From Metopolophium dirhodum (taxonomy: Eukaryota > Arthropoda > Insecta > Hemiptera > Aphididae), in the NCBI RefSeq assembly GCF_019925205.1, contig NC_083560.1, positions 16,201,145 to 16,265,144 of the forward strand: a stretch of 64,000 bases of DNA. The letters are read 5' to 3'. The translations under genes and the position numbers were made by a program. Shown here piece after piece: positions 10,357-21,062 of this stretch. How positions within the stretch are numbered: position 1 is the first letter of the stretch; the number at the start of each line of letters is the position of its first letter. The notes below the pieces were generated by a model. It had not been told where the DNA came from. It searched no databases and saw only the letters and a list, made by a program, of their open reading frames with translations.

Positions 10357-10985
10357 TAGCGGTTCATCACCTGTGATCCGCGGCCACCTGGGGGTCCACC
10401 GCAGCCTGAACACATAACATACGTCAATAAGTAACAAGAGTGCATTATTACAATATTTTTGGATTATTATGTTATTTTGTTCATATATAATATATCTTAT
10501 TATATAAAAGATAGACCTATTTTATCATTATCATACCGATGACGAAATATAATGAAATTCTATATAATTAAGTTTTTACAGTGTTAGATAGTAGGTGAAG
10601 ATTCTACACCACATAATTTTTTTATTAATATTTATTTATCAGTTTTTCTCGTTTATATGAATTAATGTACATGCGTACAGCACTGTAGTTAGCATTCGTG
10701 TATTTCCGGACACTAAGTGTTGTTGAGCGATTATACTCAATTATACTTTTATATTACATTTTATAAAAAATTAAGTGTAATAAAAATAATTTTAAATGTG
10801 TATGTTTTGTTATGTCTACTTATGTAATTGTAATATAAAATAATAATTATAATAATTTTGGTTAGGAGTAACATGAGATGTTTTGTGAAAAAAAAAATAT
10901 TTGAAAAGAAATTGGTAAGGGGGACCGCGATTTCTAAAAAATTTTCATCGAGGGTCCGTGATCTACAAAAGGTTAACAACCGCTG
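10357..10985. mobile_element. hAT-like element H4, 629 bp, in SDR intron
   Basis: Left end TAGCGGTTCATCACCTGTGA and right end GGTTAACAACCGCTG are imperfect inverted repeats of the CAGCGGTT class known from hAT elements. The TSD is GTATAGAC (10349-10356) against GTATGGAC (10986-10993), 7 of 8, consistent with nTnnnnAn. AT-rich body with no transposase reading frame. The degenerate TIRs and TSD mismatch suggest an older insertion than H2 or H5. Confidence 0.8.
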
Positions 10986-10993
10986 GTATGGAC

Positions 10994-12493
10994 CATCTTA
11001 GCCTTATATTGAAGCCACTGCCTTGACGCGTTTACCCTGCAGTGTGCCAGTGTCTGGACCGTAATTTAGACAACTCTTTTGGGGGGCTAAATGTAAAAAA
11101 TCAATTACAGACCCGCAGGGGCCCTACCCTAGCACCTCCTCTCCACTTGTAATTATTTTTACAGTTGTAATATAATACACAAACATTTAGTTATTGGTAC
11201 TCAACAGTAAAAACAAAATACTTGATAAATCAAATACAATATACAACTCAACATTTATCAATGCACAGTGGTGCAACCCCCCCCCCCCCTGGCTATAATG
11301 GGTAGATACTGGGTATACTACCCAAATAGTAAGAAAAACGTTTGAACAACACTTAATTATATATTCTGTAAATTTATATTAATTATTACTTATTACTTAG
11401 GTATTAGTTATTAGACAACACTCAGCTTATTCATTGACTATCGAGTTGGCTAAAAAATCCTATTATTAAATAATTTTTTTTTTAAATTGATCATTTTTTT
11501 ATTAGGTAGGTACCTACTGGTTATGGTTTTAAAAATGAATATAATATTAAAAAAATGATGGAGCTTGAATAAAACTTGCGCCTATATGGTCTGAACGCGT
11601 CGATTAGCGTCTACTGGGTACCGAGTACCGATCCGGTTGTCTGGACAATATGATCAGAGTCTTTAGAGTCTAGACGTCATGACGCCATGCTGTCATGCTG
11701 TTCTACTGTTTGATGCTGCACCGAAAACGTACCTGGAATTGGTTGAGGTACTGCTTCACAGTGCACACGTCTTAGTGTCTTAAGTGTACTATTTAACATA
11801 TCAGTTAATTTAATATATTTAAACAAAACGGAACACATATACCTATAGATTCAATAATATAATTATTATGACAACGAGATTCAAAAACCTATGGTTAATA
11901 TACCTATAGCGTAAAGCCGGGTTCACACTACACCATGTCGTGTATAAAATAATCAAAGTTACAACAGTTACCAAACCGCGATACCACATAGGTAGTTGAA
12001 TATATTCAACTTTTGACCGAGTTGTTACATTTATGTGCGGAAAATTGATAACTAAAAATAAATTATATTATGTGATCATCAGGTGCAATATTCATAGTAT
12101 TAGTATTGCATTTTAGTATAAACATAAAAACACTAAACAACACGTCACGGTGTACCTATCGGCTATCACAAAGGAGTTGTAAGTTGATTATAGATAAGTT
12201 ATAACTTATAACTTATAAGTATAACTAAAAAGGAAAACTGATACTCCCCACCTGATAAAATTAATAGACTTACCTATATCAAAACAATTTGTTTTGTATT
12301 ATTTGAGAGGGTGCCTTTGTTAATTTGAAAACTGTTTCTGAAGAGACATTTGACGGTTTTTGGTGTCTCTCTAACTTCATTCATGATCCATTCAGTGTTT
12401 ATTAATGTTTCTTCAAACAAATTATTATTATTTATTAAAAACTTTCTGGTATGAATGTATATGGTAAATGTTATTTTGCAACTGGATTTTCAG
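10994..12493. other. SDR intron, second half
   Basis: Non-coding. A lone CAGTGGTGCAAC followed by a 13-base C-run (11266-11289) looks like one TIR end but has no mate. GGTTCACACTACACCATG at 11926 and ACACGTCACGGTGTACC at 12141 are weakly complementary, perhaps an old MITE. The end is a good acceptor (GGATTTTCAG). Unit 2: 43550-45049. Confidence 0.55.
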
Positions 12494-12671
12494 ATGCGAC
12501 GTGTCGACGTTGGAAAAAGTCAGAAAGCTAGGCGAGAAGGTCAAGAGCGAAGTTGGCACTGTTACCATTCTGGTTAACAACGCAGGGATAATGCCATGTA
12601 AACCTCTCGAGGCTCACGACGAAATCACCATAAAAAAAATATTCGATATCAACGTGTTTGCTCATTTCTGG
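12494..12671 (+). CDS. SDR-family oxidoreductase, NNAG exon (copy 1, partial gene)
   Basis: This 178 nt exon follows an acceptor TTTTCAG and ends at a consensus donor GTAAGT (12672). Spliced to 9250-9392 it gives 107 uninterrupted codons. It encodes CDVS, a charged helix, then TILVNNAGIMPCKPL, which contains the conserved NNAG motif, and ends KIFDINVFAHFW. The FDIN.FAHFW ending resembles the SDR16C signature. The exon end is phase 0. The next expected exon, with the catalytic Ser and Tyr-x-x-x-Lys, was not found in the remaining 20 kb of the unit, so an active enzyme cannot come from this unit alone. The intron between the exons is 3101 bases and carries two TIR elements. Confidence 0.9.
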
Positions 12672-14886
12672 GTAAGTACGCTCGTCGGATTGTCTAAACA
12701 TAAAACATGCACAAATCTAAAAGTAAATAATAAAAAATATGGACGTTGTACCTATATTCCTTTACTGGATGGACATTATTATCTCTTCGCCGACTAAAAT
12801 AATTAATAATGCATCTAAATCACGTTTATTTACATAATGATGTATAATAATTATAATATTATAATACATTATCTAGTACATGAAATTATAACAACCTAAC
12901 CTAACTTGTATTATTATAATTATAATTATAACCATCAAAATATATTTTTAAATTCAACAAAATTAATATACTATTTCAAAAAATAATTAAAAACAATATC
13001 GCAGCACACAATACCGAATACACAAGTATCACAAAAACAAAGCATTTATGTGTATATATTTAAGAAACTTTGTATGTGTATTTATTAAAGCTGTTCAGTT
13101 GTTGGAATATATTATATGTAGGTATATAGGTAGTTATAAATATTATTAATGTTATATTAATATTATTATCAAATTATTTATATTTTAACTTACCGGCTTT
13201 GCATAATATAATAAATAATTAAATAAACACATAATATTATGATCAATTAGGTCAATAACTAAAAATGTGCTGCTAATTTATATTATAATTTATAAAATAT
13301 AATAACAGGCAACAGTTACCTATTTAACCACTGTCTTAAGATTTGAGCCAAAGCTCCCTACTCAAATAAAAAACTGTCAAAAATCTGTAATTTTTAGGTA
13401 CCACGGCCTGTTAAAATAGGTTTGTTGATAACAATTTGTTAGTTGGTGTTCTAAGTTATACCTATATTAGTATAATGGTATAAATATGTTTTCCGTTAAA
13501 TAAGTCGAATCGACATCAATGACACCGGTACATGTAATATATAAGCTTATATCCAGTGCCGCAACTTGGTATATTATATCGATAGGTGTTCAAGCAAATA
13601 TCATGGGACCCATGTACCAACAAGCCAAAATAACACTGTATAGTATTATTAAAGGTATTATTATTTATTACATAAAATGTGAGCGCCGGGCGGTAAAGTG
13701 GGCTGAATCCCCACAACTGTTTATTTTGTTTGTTGGCACTTTTAAAATGCATAAAACATAAGCCATCTCATTAAAACAAAATTAAAAAGGTGGGCAAGTA
13801 GATACCGCTCTGCTGTACCTACATTAGGTTGGGTCACTGCAATTGCAATTCAATGATTAAAATCATTGTATATGAAAAATGATTTTCAGCGATGACTCAG
13901 GTCTGTAAGCTTACATTACTATGTATATTTTATGATATTATTGCTATTAAAGTACCTATAAAGTAATTATTTTACTATTAATAGGTAATACAGAGTTTGA
14001 ATTATAAGACTCCTGGCGGGCGGGTCACCGGCCAGTTTTCGTTGCGCGGAGTATTCACGATGTAGAGAAGATATTATGATAGTATTTATAGACAATGCAA
14101 CTTCCTAATGCAAAAACTATACACATTGTTATTTGTTATTGACCGTAAAATATACTTAATATCTTTAGTATACGAAAATGATTAGTACAGTTAACTAAGA
14201 AAATGGTTGTTAATTATTATTAATTCATTATTTCGTTAATCTTCGGTGACGATCGATGACGGTATGAGTGTAGTATAATACCTACCATAATAATTAATAA
14301 TATGCGGAACATGGTATTTATCTTATTTCGTCATTTAACAATCAAATAATATTATTATTATTATTCTTTTGTGTACGAACTACGAATATTGGTCATATTA
14401 AGTACTCATGAGCGCACAACTAAGTTATAGGTACACAATAATATCACCGCATGTGCAGAGTTATAGGTACATAAATATAAAACAGTAATTGCTTTGGAGC
14501 CCGACGTCGATGAGATTACGGTCTAATTTACTTTATATAATATCGTCATAATAACAATTATTTATTGTACCTACCTGTGCCCTTTTCCATCTAGTCATTT
14601 AGATTATATTTCTATAACTATAGTTCGGAGTTCCTACAGACATACGCTCTCTAATTAGCGAAAAAACGCCGAGCAAAACCACTGTTGCAACACATCAAAT
14701 ATTATCCCTTTTCGACAAAAATCGTCTGAACACTATCCACAACTTCTTCAGCTTTTCCCTTATAATTTTTCTCTTAAATATTAGTCTTACATTTTTTATT
14801 TCATTATTTATCACATTATTATGGCAATTTATAACACGCCTGCTCTATTCCATTCAATGTATCATTTTTTTTTTCGAGAACGCGTA
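12672..14886. other. Downstream of SDR exon 2; no further exon found
   Basis: Apart from repeat A3, AT-rich sequence. The overlapping ORFs at 13516-13761 on both strands are only about 80 codons, lack SDR motifs, and begin near a lone CAGTGCCGCAACTTGG. No Tyr-x-x-x-Lys motif seen on the plus strand. Confidence 0.6.
13789..13975 (+). repeat. Dispersed repeat A, short copy A3
   Basis: GGTGGGCAAGTAGATACCGC and CTCTGCTGTAC at the start; the similarity runs to the TGATATTATTGC motif. Only the first 190 bases of the family are kept. Unit 2: 46345-46531. Confidence 0.65.
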
Positions 14887-15007
14887 GTGAAAACGTTGTG
14901 ACAATATTACTGACAATACAGTTCACTGTAGTTCTACAGTTTCACGTCGCGAAACACCAGGGTCTTTACTCTTTACATAGTGAACTGTATTGTTAAAACG
15001 TTTTCAC
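14887..15007. repeat. 121 bp fold-back hairpin
   Basis: The left half GTGAAAACGTT plus CAATACAGTTCACT is complementary to the right half AGTGAACTGTATTG plus AACGTTTTCAC. The left half has a 16-base interruption where the right half has four bases. The loop holds GTTTCACGTCGCGAAAC, itself a short palindrome. It could be a MITE or a structured RNA; no target duplication is evident. Unit 2 copy: 47443-47563. Confidence 0.7.
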
Positions 15008-15080
15008 CTATATAAGTAGAACTCCATAGGTCAAATCTTAATTCACAGCTTTATTTTGCTATTGAGACTGCATAGTTATT

Positions 15081-15371
15081 TTTTTTTTTTTTTTATTGAT
15101 CTTGAGCCCGGCAGCTGAGGCCATGAGCTATTTTTAGTTTTTACTGTAGGTTATTAAGTCGGTAGGGGGAGGAACACGTATGTGTTTAGTTTGGCAGAAT
15201 TTTTGATTGGGCACCCGTAGGTATCTGCCATGCCCGGGTGGGGGATGGCGACACTTGTTCTCCGGACACCGTGACTTGTCCGAAGAAAAATGCCGCCCAT
15301 GGCCTAGGAATCGAACTCGGGTCGACTGCGTCGCAGCCGACGCCTTAGTCCGCTCGGCCACTCCGTCCCCC
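15081..15371 (-). mobile_element. tRNA-derived SINE, minus strand, 11-bp TSD
   Basis: On the minus strand the element starts with a tRNA-Ser/Leu-like head: pol III box A TGGCCGAGCGG (15350-15360) and box B-like CGAGTTCGATTCC (15307-15319). A unique body follows, and the element ends in a poly-A (poly-T on the plus strand, 15079-15094). It is flanked by an 11 bp direct repeat GCATAGTTATT at 15070-15080 and 15372-15382, the signature of LINE-driven insertion. Length about 290 bp. The 89-codon ORF across it (15134-15403) is a translation of the SINE. It is not a functional tRNA gene: the cloverleaf has no acceptor end and it sits inside a retroelement. Confidence 0.93.
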
Positions 15372-15382
15372 GCATAGTTATT

Positions 15383-16387
15383 ATAATCAATATTAAAATG
15401 CAAAACATGATTACGTGAACAATTGGATTTCGTTAGAAAAATTATAAAAAAATTTAGTTCTAGATTCTGTTATATTATACCTAATGTATTATCATTTATC
15501 TAAGTATTTTTATGATCGAATATTTCAATCAAAATTACAAAATTAAGAATTTATCATAAAATATTTCTTCCCCGAAATAATTGTTCTAGTTTTGATCGTT
15601 TAGAGATTTATTTTCGATCCTCTTCCGAAACAGTAAACCCAAATGACGAAGTTCCGTTCTGTATTTTAAAACATACCTAGCGTGCAATATTACTACTTAT
15701 TATATTTTCATAATATTCCGTTGTAAATACTTATAATATTCGTTCGTTTATCGTCCATCGTAAATTCGTATTGTCATTAGTTTTTCCCGCGATTAGTTAA
15801 AATTATTTATACGGAACGACCTCTGCGGTTTCTTGACCAGAAATGATACTAATACCTATTAAGTTAAACTAATAACACCATAACGTCATATGGGTTATAA
15901 GTTATAACTATAAAGTTTTATCTGTAGTGACTATAATATCGACCATGCAATTAACGTTATCGTTCGCGAAGATATAAAATTAATCGGTCGGACCTTTAAC
16001 ACTATCGGTTCCGTTGGTTTTCCCGGGTTTTAATGTAAAATTGATGTTTGTCTTTATACCACGGTGACTGGTTAGTGACTGGCGGTTCCACGCGAGCAGT
16101 GCTCACCGAATTCAGTGGATATTCGCTAGCCGAATCCAAAACGCACAAAATAATAAAGTCCCAGAAAAATATTATAGGTATTACAATATTATTGTATAAT
16201 ATTATAAAATATTATACTATTATGTTTAAATAAAAATAAAAAGGTATTTAAACAATGCGTTTAAACCTGACTATCAATAAGCGGACTTAGAGACATACCT
16301 TAGTATAGTTAATTATTTTTTCCGTAAATATAAGTACTACGATACCATTTTCAATAAACTACATACGTGGGTTGATGGTTATCAACC
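15383..16387. other. Non-coding stretch between SINE and H5
   Basis: Mostly AT-rich. A 61-codon ORF near 16048-16233 contains WLVTGGSTRAVL, in a brief GC-richer patch (16060-16145). It is not an SDR exon: no glycine-motif continuation and no splice sites in frame. Confidence 0.55.
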
Positions 16388-16395
16388 ATATAGAC

Positions 16396-16912
16396 CAGGG
16401 ATCGGCAACCTGCGGCTCGCGGGCCACATGCGGCTCTTTTGATCTAAAGTTGCGGCTCTTCAGTTTCATACTCAAAAATTAACCATTTTATTATATAAAA
16501 ATATTGAATATGTTTTGTGCGAAAAATATTTTAAATATTTAAAATATTTAAAATATTTTTGTAGGAATAAATATTATTTCTTGTTTAAACTTTAAAGTCC
16601 CCTCAAGCCATAAGTACTACTGTTGGGTAGTTCCTTAAAATCATGTTAACTCACGTTAAAATCACATAAACACCGCATATATGCCTATTGTAAAAAACCT
16701 TACAAATTGTATATTTTCTAAATAAATGTTAAAAAAAAAAAAAAAACTTTAAAGTCGTTTATTTTAAATCAAAAATCATATATATTATAAACAAAATATA
16801 ATGTTATGTACTATAATATTGAAACGAACATTTTTAGTGGCTCTTTAAAAACTTGGAAACTTTGTAAATTGTAACTTTTGGCTCTTCCGTCTCAAAAGGT
16901 TGCCGACACCTG
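16396..16912. mobile_element. hAT element H5, 517 bp, 8-bp TSD
   Basis: Left end CAGGGATCGGCAACCTGCGG and right end AAGGTTGCCGACACCTG pair as TIRs, followed by GGCTC-rich subterminal sequence (GCGGCTCGCGGGCCACATG). This is a widespread animal hAT MITE style. The TSD ATATAGAC is perfect at 16388-16395 and 16913-16920 and fits nTnnnnAn. Non-coding, with an A-rich run in the middle. Confidence 0.93.
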
Positions 16913-16920
16913 ATATAGAC

Positions 16921-17899
16921 AATAGTAATTGTACATGTATAATTGTTACGTAGGTACACGACTGCTCAATAGAGTACATACCGTCAGGCGTCTATACCGA
17001 CTGTCTAGTAAATGTGTCATGTGAGTATAATATGACTGAATAATAGTGTGTACGTCATGTAAAATTATGCCACTTTACGGCTATAGTATTGGATAAGTCA
17101 GTAAGTTACTTTTAAAAAGTAATTCAAATTTCAATTATTTTACTCGTTATATAGAGATAGAAATATTAAATAATTATATCTATTAACATCCTTCATTTAA
17201 ATTTTTTTTCAATTTTATTGAATAAATTACCAAATTTAAATTATTTTTACTTGATAGTTAATATAATGTCTACATAAAACATCCATTCAGAAAACATTAA
17301 AATGCATTCCAAATACTTTTAAGATTTAAAATAAGTAATAAATAAACAGTGAAACATATACTATAGTACACGGCATATAAATTACACGTTAAATTAAAAT
17401 TAAGTCATTTCAATTATACTGTTTAAAACATAGTTTTTAACTGTTTAAAATTCAAGCAATTTATTTTGTTTAAACAACAAATTTAAAAATGAAAAATACA
17501 GCAACTCTGAATATGATATTAAAAGTAAAGTGAAAAATAATTTTCCAAAAAAAATTTTAAAAACACTGTATACAATATTATAATTAGACATATTTATAAA
17601 CATACCTTTATAATAATTATTAATATTTAACAATCAAAATATATATATGTCGTAGTGTATATAATATACGTAATAGTACAATTTAATAACACCCGACCTG
17701 TATATAGGAAACGTTCTATACATTTCGAGAAAAATGAATTAAAAATATAATTTATTTGATAAACTTTTTATGTAATTTACTCGTGGCTTAAACTTAAAAC
17801 CACTGAAAACTAGGAGGTCAAAGATAGTTTCAAGATTTAAATTAAATATTATATTATTTGTTTACGTCCAATACCCACATTATAATAGACATAGATAAG

Positions 17900-17935
<36 letters not shown>

Positions 17936-18847
17936 TTTTTTTTAATTCACAATACTCGAAACAAGTTGAAACACATGCGTTATATACTTATATCACACGA
18001 ATATAATATCATCAAGAGAAATGTACATTTTCGTTACGCGGAAATAATTCTAACGAAATCATAACTAACCTCGTTACAAATAAAGTAACGGGTTACCCTC
18101 GCTACGTTACTACCCAACATTGAACTATAGCGTTATGTTCTGACTACTGAGCAATTTATAGCACTGTGCAAACAACTTTGTGCCAATATGCTCAATCATA
18201 AATCATATAATATTACGGCCTATAGGTAGTGATAGTACGGGCCGAGAGCATATAATAATAATACATTTATAATAAGCTATCCCGGTTACCTAATATTAAT
18301 ACACGTCGGACTATGTCGGCCGACCTGATAAGTGCGTGCGTGCATTATGGTGTAGTTGGGGAGTTCATAGCCCGAGTGCGTCCGCAGTGTTATCGACAAA
18401 TGTATTAATAATAATTATATTGAATTACCCGAATGCCCGTGTTCGGTCCGCAGCCACAATTAATCACAATACTAATAGCTAGGGTATATTAAAGCAATAA
18501 AGCTACAATATATTTGAGATAAACTAATCCGCAAAACCATTTAAAATACTGGTCTGACGATCGAATTATATGATGGTTCAAATAATCAAATGTACAAGTG
18601 TGCAACTATAATACTTATTACTCTATGCCTACCTACGTAATTTTCAAAACTTCAACTGTCGCAACTCACTCGTTTACGGTTTAACGGTTAATAAGTGCTA
18701 TATAGTGAACTGTTAACGTCAATATTAAAAATATTATGGCGCTTTTATTATTGCGTCGCATACTTTTGCTTCGATCAATTAATAAAAATGACGCTGCGTC
18801 TGCATTAAGGGCGACCATAAAAATATGGGACATTTCAGTTACCCAAC
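16921..18847. other. AT-rich stretch without gene
   Basis: Contains only the AAT microsatellite and short ORFs. From about 18430 onward it starts to differ between the units. Confidence 0.65.
17903..17935. repeat. (AAT)n microsatellite
   Basis: About eleven trinucleotide units; unit 2 copy at 50459-50491. Produces the isoleucine run in a spurious 68-codon ORF. Confidence 0.95.
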
Positions 18848-18850
18848 TAA

Positions 18851-18931
18851 GGGCCAGTTGTACCGTAATTAGCTGATAACAGATTTTATAATTCGGTTAA
18901 CTTAAATCGGAGATGTTACAATGACTGGCCC
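18851..18931. mobile_element. Tiny PIF/Harbinger-type MITE, 81 bp
   Basis: Begins GGGCCAGTTGTACC and ends TACAATGACTGGCCC, with a 3 bp duplication TAA on both sides (18848-18850, 18932-18934). TWA duplications and GGGCC-type ends are standard for PIF/Harbinger MITEs, and this 'GGGCCAGTTG' form is common in insects. The interior is nearly self-complementary (TTAACTTAA region), so the whole element folds into one hairpin. Confidence 0.82.
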
Positions 18932-19182
18932 TAAATATGTTAATATAAAAAAACAAATGAAATACCGATTTTAAATGTTGAGTGAAAACGCACTGTACTT
19001 TTTGGCATTTTGAGAACAAATTACTATAGAATTGTACAGTTATAAATTATACTTGTAAGTTACACCTTTACGTCACTATACTACTACAGCCACTACACTG
19101 AATGTCTGTCATGTGCTCGACACTCGTGTAAAATTAATTTTAATAACAATTAATAATATTTATAATTTTGCATGGTTATAAT

Positions 19183-19787
19183 TAGGGCCTGGATTTCAAT
19201 GCAAAGTGCATATTTTTTTTGGTTGATCATACACAATGCTTTCTAAGTACCTACATAATTCGTTTCATGTAACGAGGGTTTGAAAGCTACAAATTTTTTT
19301 TGTATTTTTTTGTATTTTTTGACATTATTTCATTTTTAGAGCATTTTAAGCATTATTGGGTCATTTTATTGGTTTTTAATGCATATTTGTTCAATATAGA
19401 TATGAAATTTAGCCTATTCAAAATATTATCTAAAGATAAATTATTTTCTTGATATTTAAGAAGGTTTATCGGGTTTTTTCCATACATATTGTCAATTTTT
19501 TTTTCGATTCAATTTTTATCTTATTCTTAATTTATTATGATTACTGTGGAGCGTCACCCGTATTCGGTCAAATAACAAATAATCAGTCAGTTCGTGTTAC
19601 ATCATAGCAGCATCGTAGCAGTTAATATTTCAAATTTTTGGTTTTTTTTAATAAAATAATAAATTAATAAATAATAATTATATCTCTTTTATAAATTTCA
19701 ATTTGTATAAAAAAAAATATATGGAATTTTTGGCTATTTTTTAGAGCATATTTTTATGGTTTTAAGCGCGTTTAAATCCTTGCCCTA
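19183..19787. mobile_element. hAT-like element H6, 605 bp, 8-bp TSD
   Basis: Left end TAGGGCCTGGATTTCAA and right end TTTAAATCCTTGCCCTA are imperfect TIRs. The TSD GTTATAAT is perfect at 19175-19182 and 19788-19795 and fits nTnnnnAn. The body is AT-rich with repeated TTTTTTGTATT runs and no coding capacity. It lies in the tract where the two units differ most. Confidence 0.88.
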
Positions 19788-20013
19788 GTTATAATATTGT
19801 TGATATTATAAAATATAAATATATATTATAGTCATCTGCAACATGCACACCTACCTAGTTAACGACCACGCCAAACACCCATATAATAATAATAATATTA
19901 ATTTGCACCTACTTTAGTGTAATATGTTGGTGACGACGTGACGTCAATGTGACATTATTAGTTAATTATTGTTTTATATTTTCTACCCACAAGCCGCAGC
20001 AATTACAGTCAAA

Positions 20014-20412
20014 ACAATTTTGATCTATTTTAGATGTATTATTTGACATACGTTTTTAAAAAATCACGAAGAGGATGCCACACCCGCATTTTTAAGTGAG
20101 TAATGACTTATGAGCATTTTTAATTTAAATTTATTATACACGCATAACTCACAAAATTACTGAATTATCGTAAAAAAATTTCCAATCAGATACAGATATT
20201 GTTCTTACCATCAAGTTTCATATAATAGGTCGATTCAATCTAATTTTTAAGGTAACGGCATAAAAACGTGAATTTCTGAGCGTAAATTTGGTATGTTACG
20301 CGTTTGTAAGACGGAGACAACGCATGCGGGTGTGGCGTCCTCTTCACGACTTTTTAAAAACGTACGTTTTAATATACGTATACCTAATATGTCGAAAATA
20401 GATCAAAATTGT
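20014..20412. mobile_element. Fold-back element with long TIRs (76-89 bp)
   Basis: The left TIR (20014-20089) reads ACAATTTTGATC, then TACGTTTTTAAAAAATC, ACGAAGAGGATG and CCACACCCGCAT. The right TIR (20324-20412) is its reverse complement with a short additional AT stretch. The roughly 234 bp interior is AT-rich and has no gene. I could not find a convincing target duplication. The 82- and 63-codon ORFs crossing the right TIR are probably spurious. Superfamily unknown; long-TIR non-autonomous DNA element is the best description. Confidence 0.75.
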
Positions 20413-20820
20413 GTGTCCAAAGTAAATCCGACGAGTCCAATTGCGTCTGATGCGGCAAAGTACAAGCTATTTTGTTTTTCGACACGCATCGAAAGCATTT
20501 ACTTTGGACGCATAGGACGCAGGGGCGGACTGAGGCCCTGAAGGCCCAGGTGGGTATAAGTTTCAAATCTACCAAACAAGAGACTCGTGTTACAATTTTT
20601 ATTTTAAATAAAATAACTTTTTAAGGAACTTATAGCAAAATGAAAAAAATTCTGTAGGTTTATACTCAACTAAATTTAACATAGTTAAATAAAACTTGAA
20701 TTTAATCTGTAACTATTTTTTTGAAAAACAATAATAAATATTATTATTATTATATTATTACAAAACAAATCATTTCAATTTTACAATTTTTAAACTTTAT
20801 TATACAAATAAAATAAAAAA

Positions 20821-21062
20821 AGTGGGCAAGTGGGTGTCGCTCTACTGTACAGTGGGTAACAAGTGGGTCATTGTAATGTATGGTGTTAAATTTGAATTTA
20901 TTGATGAATTTTGTCAACATTTGAACTTTAAATGCTTATAAAAAAATATTTATTTTTATTAAGTATTTTTAATATTTTTTAACTGCTATAGTAACAAGGT
21001 ATCAGGATTCTTGCATTAAATGTTCACGCTTATTTACCCAACAAATACAATTTTATTGATAC
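20821..21062 (+). repeat. Dispersed repeat A, short copy A4
   Basis: AGTGGGCAAGTGGGTGTCGC, TGTACAGTGGGTAACAAG, then TTGAACTTTAAATGC. Lacks the middle of the family relative to A1, joining the head directly to the TTTGTCAACATT part. Confidence 0.7.

Noticed and set aside
11266..11289. TIR element beginning CAGTGGTGCAAC
   Set aside because: No inverted mate and no repeated TCAATGCA flank found nearby.
12896..12910. Telomere-type CCTAA repeats
   Set aside because: Only two units (CCTAACCTAAC), too short to mean anything.
13516..13761. Overlapping 78-80 codon ORFs on both strands
   Set aside because: Mutually overlapping, low complexity, no motifs; typical shadow ORFs of AT-rich DNA.
15307..15371. 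A tRNA-Ser/Leu gene on the minus strand
   Set aside because: The box A and B sequence belongs to a SINE head, with a non-tRNA body, poly-A and flanking target duplication.
16048..16233. Another SDR exon (reads VTGGS)
   Set aside because: VTGGSTRAV lacks the G-x-x-x-G-x-G spacing and has no suitable splice sites.
20520..20540. hAT-like end CAGGGGCGGACTGAGGCC
   Set aside because: Looks like a genuine hAT terminus, but no second end or duplication was found; possibly a truncated remnant.
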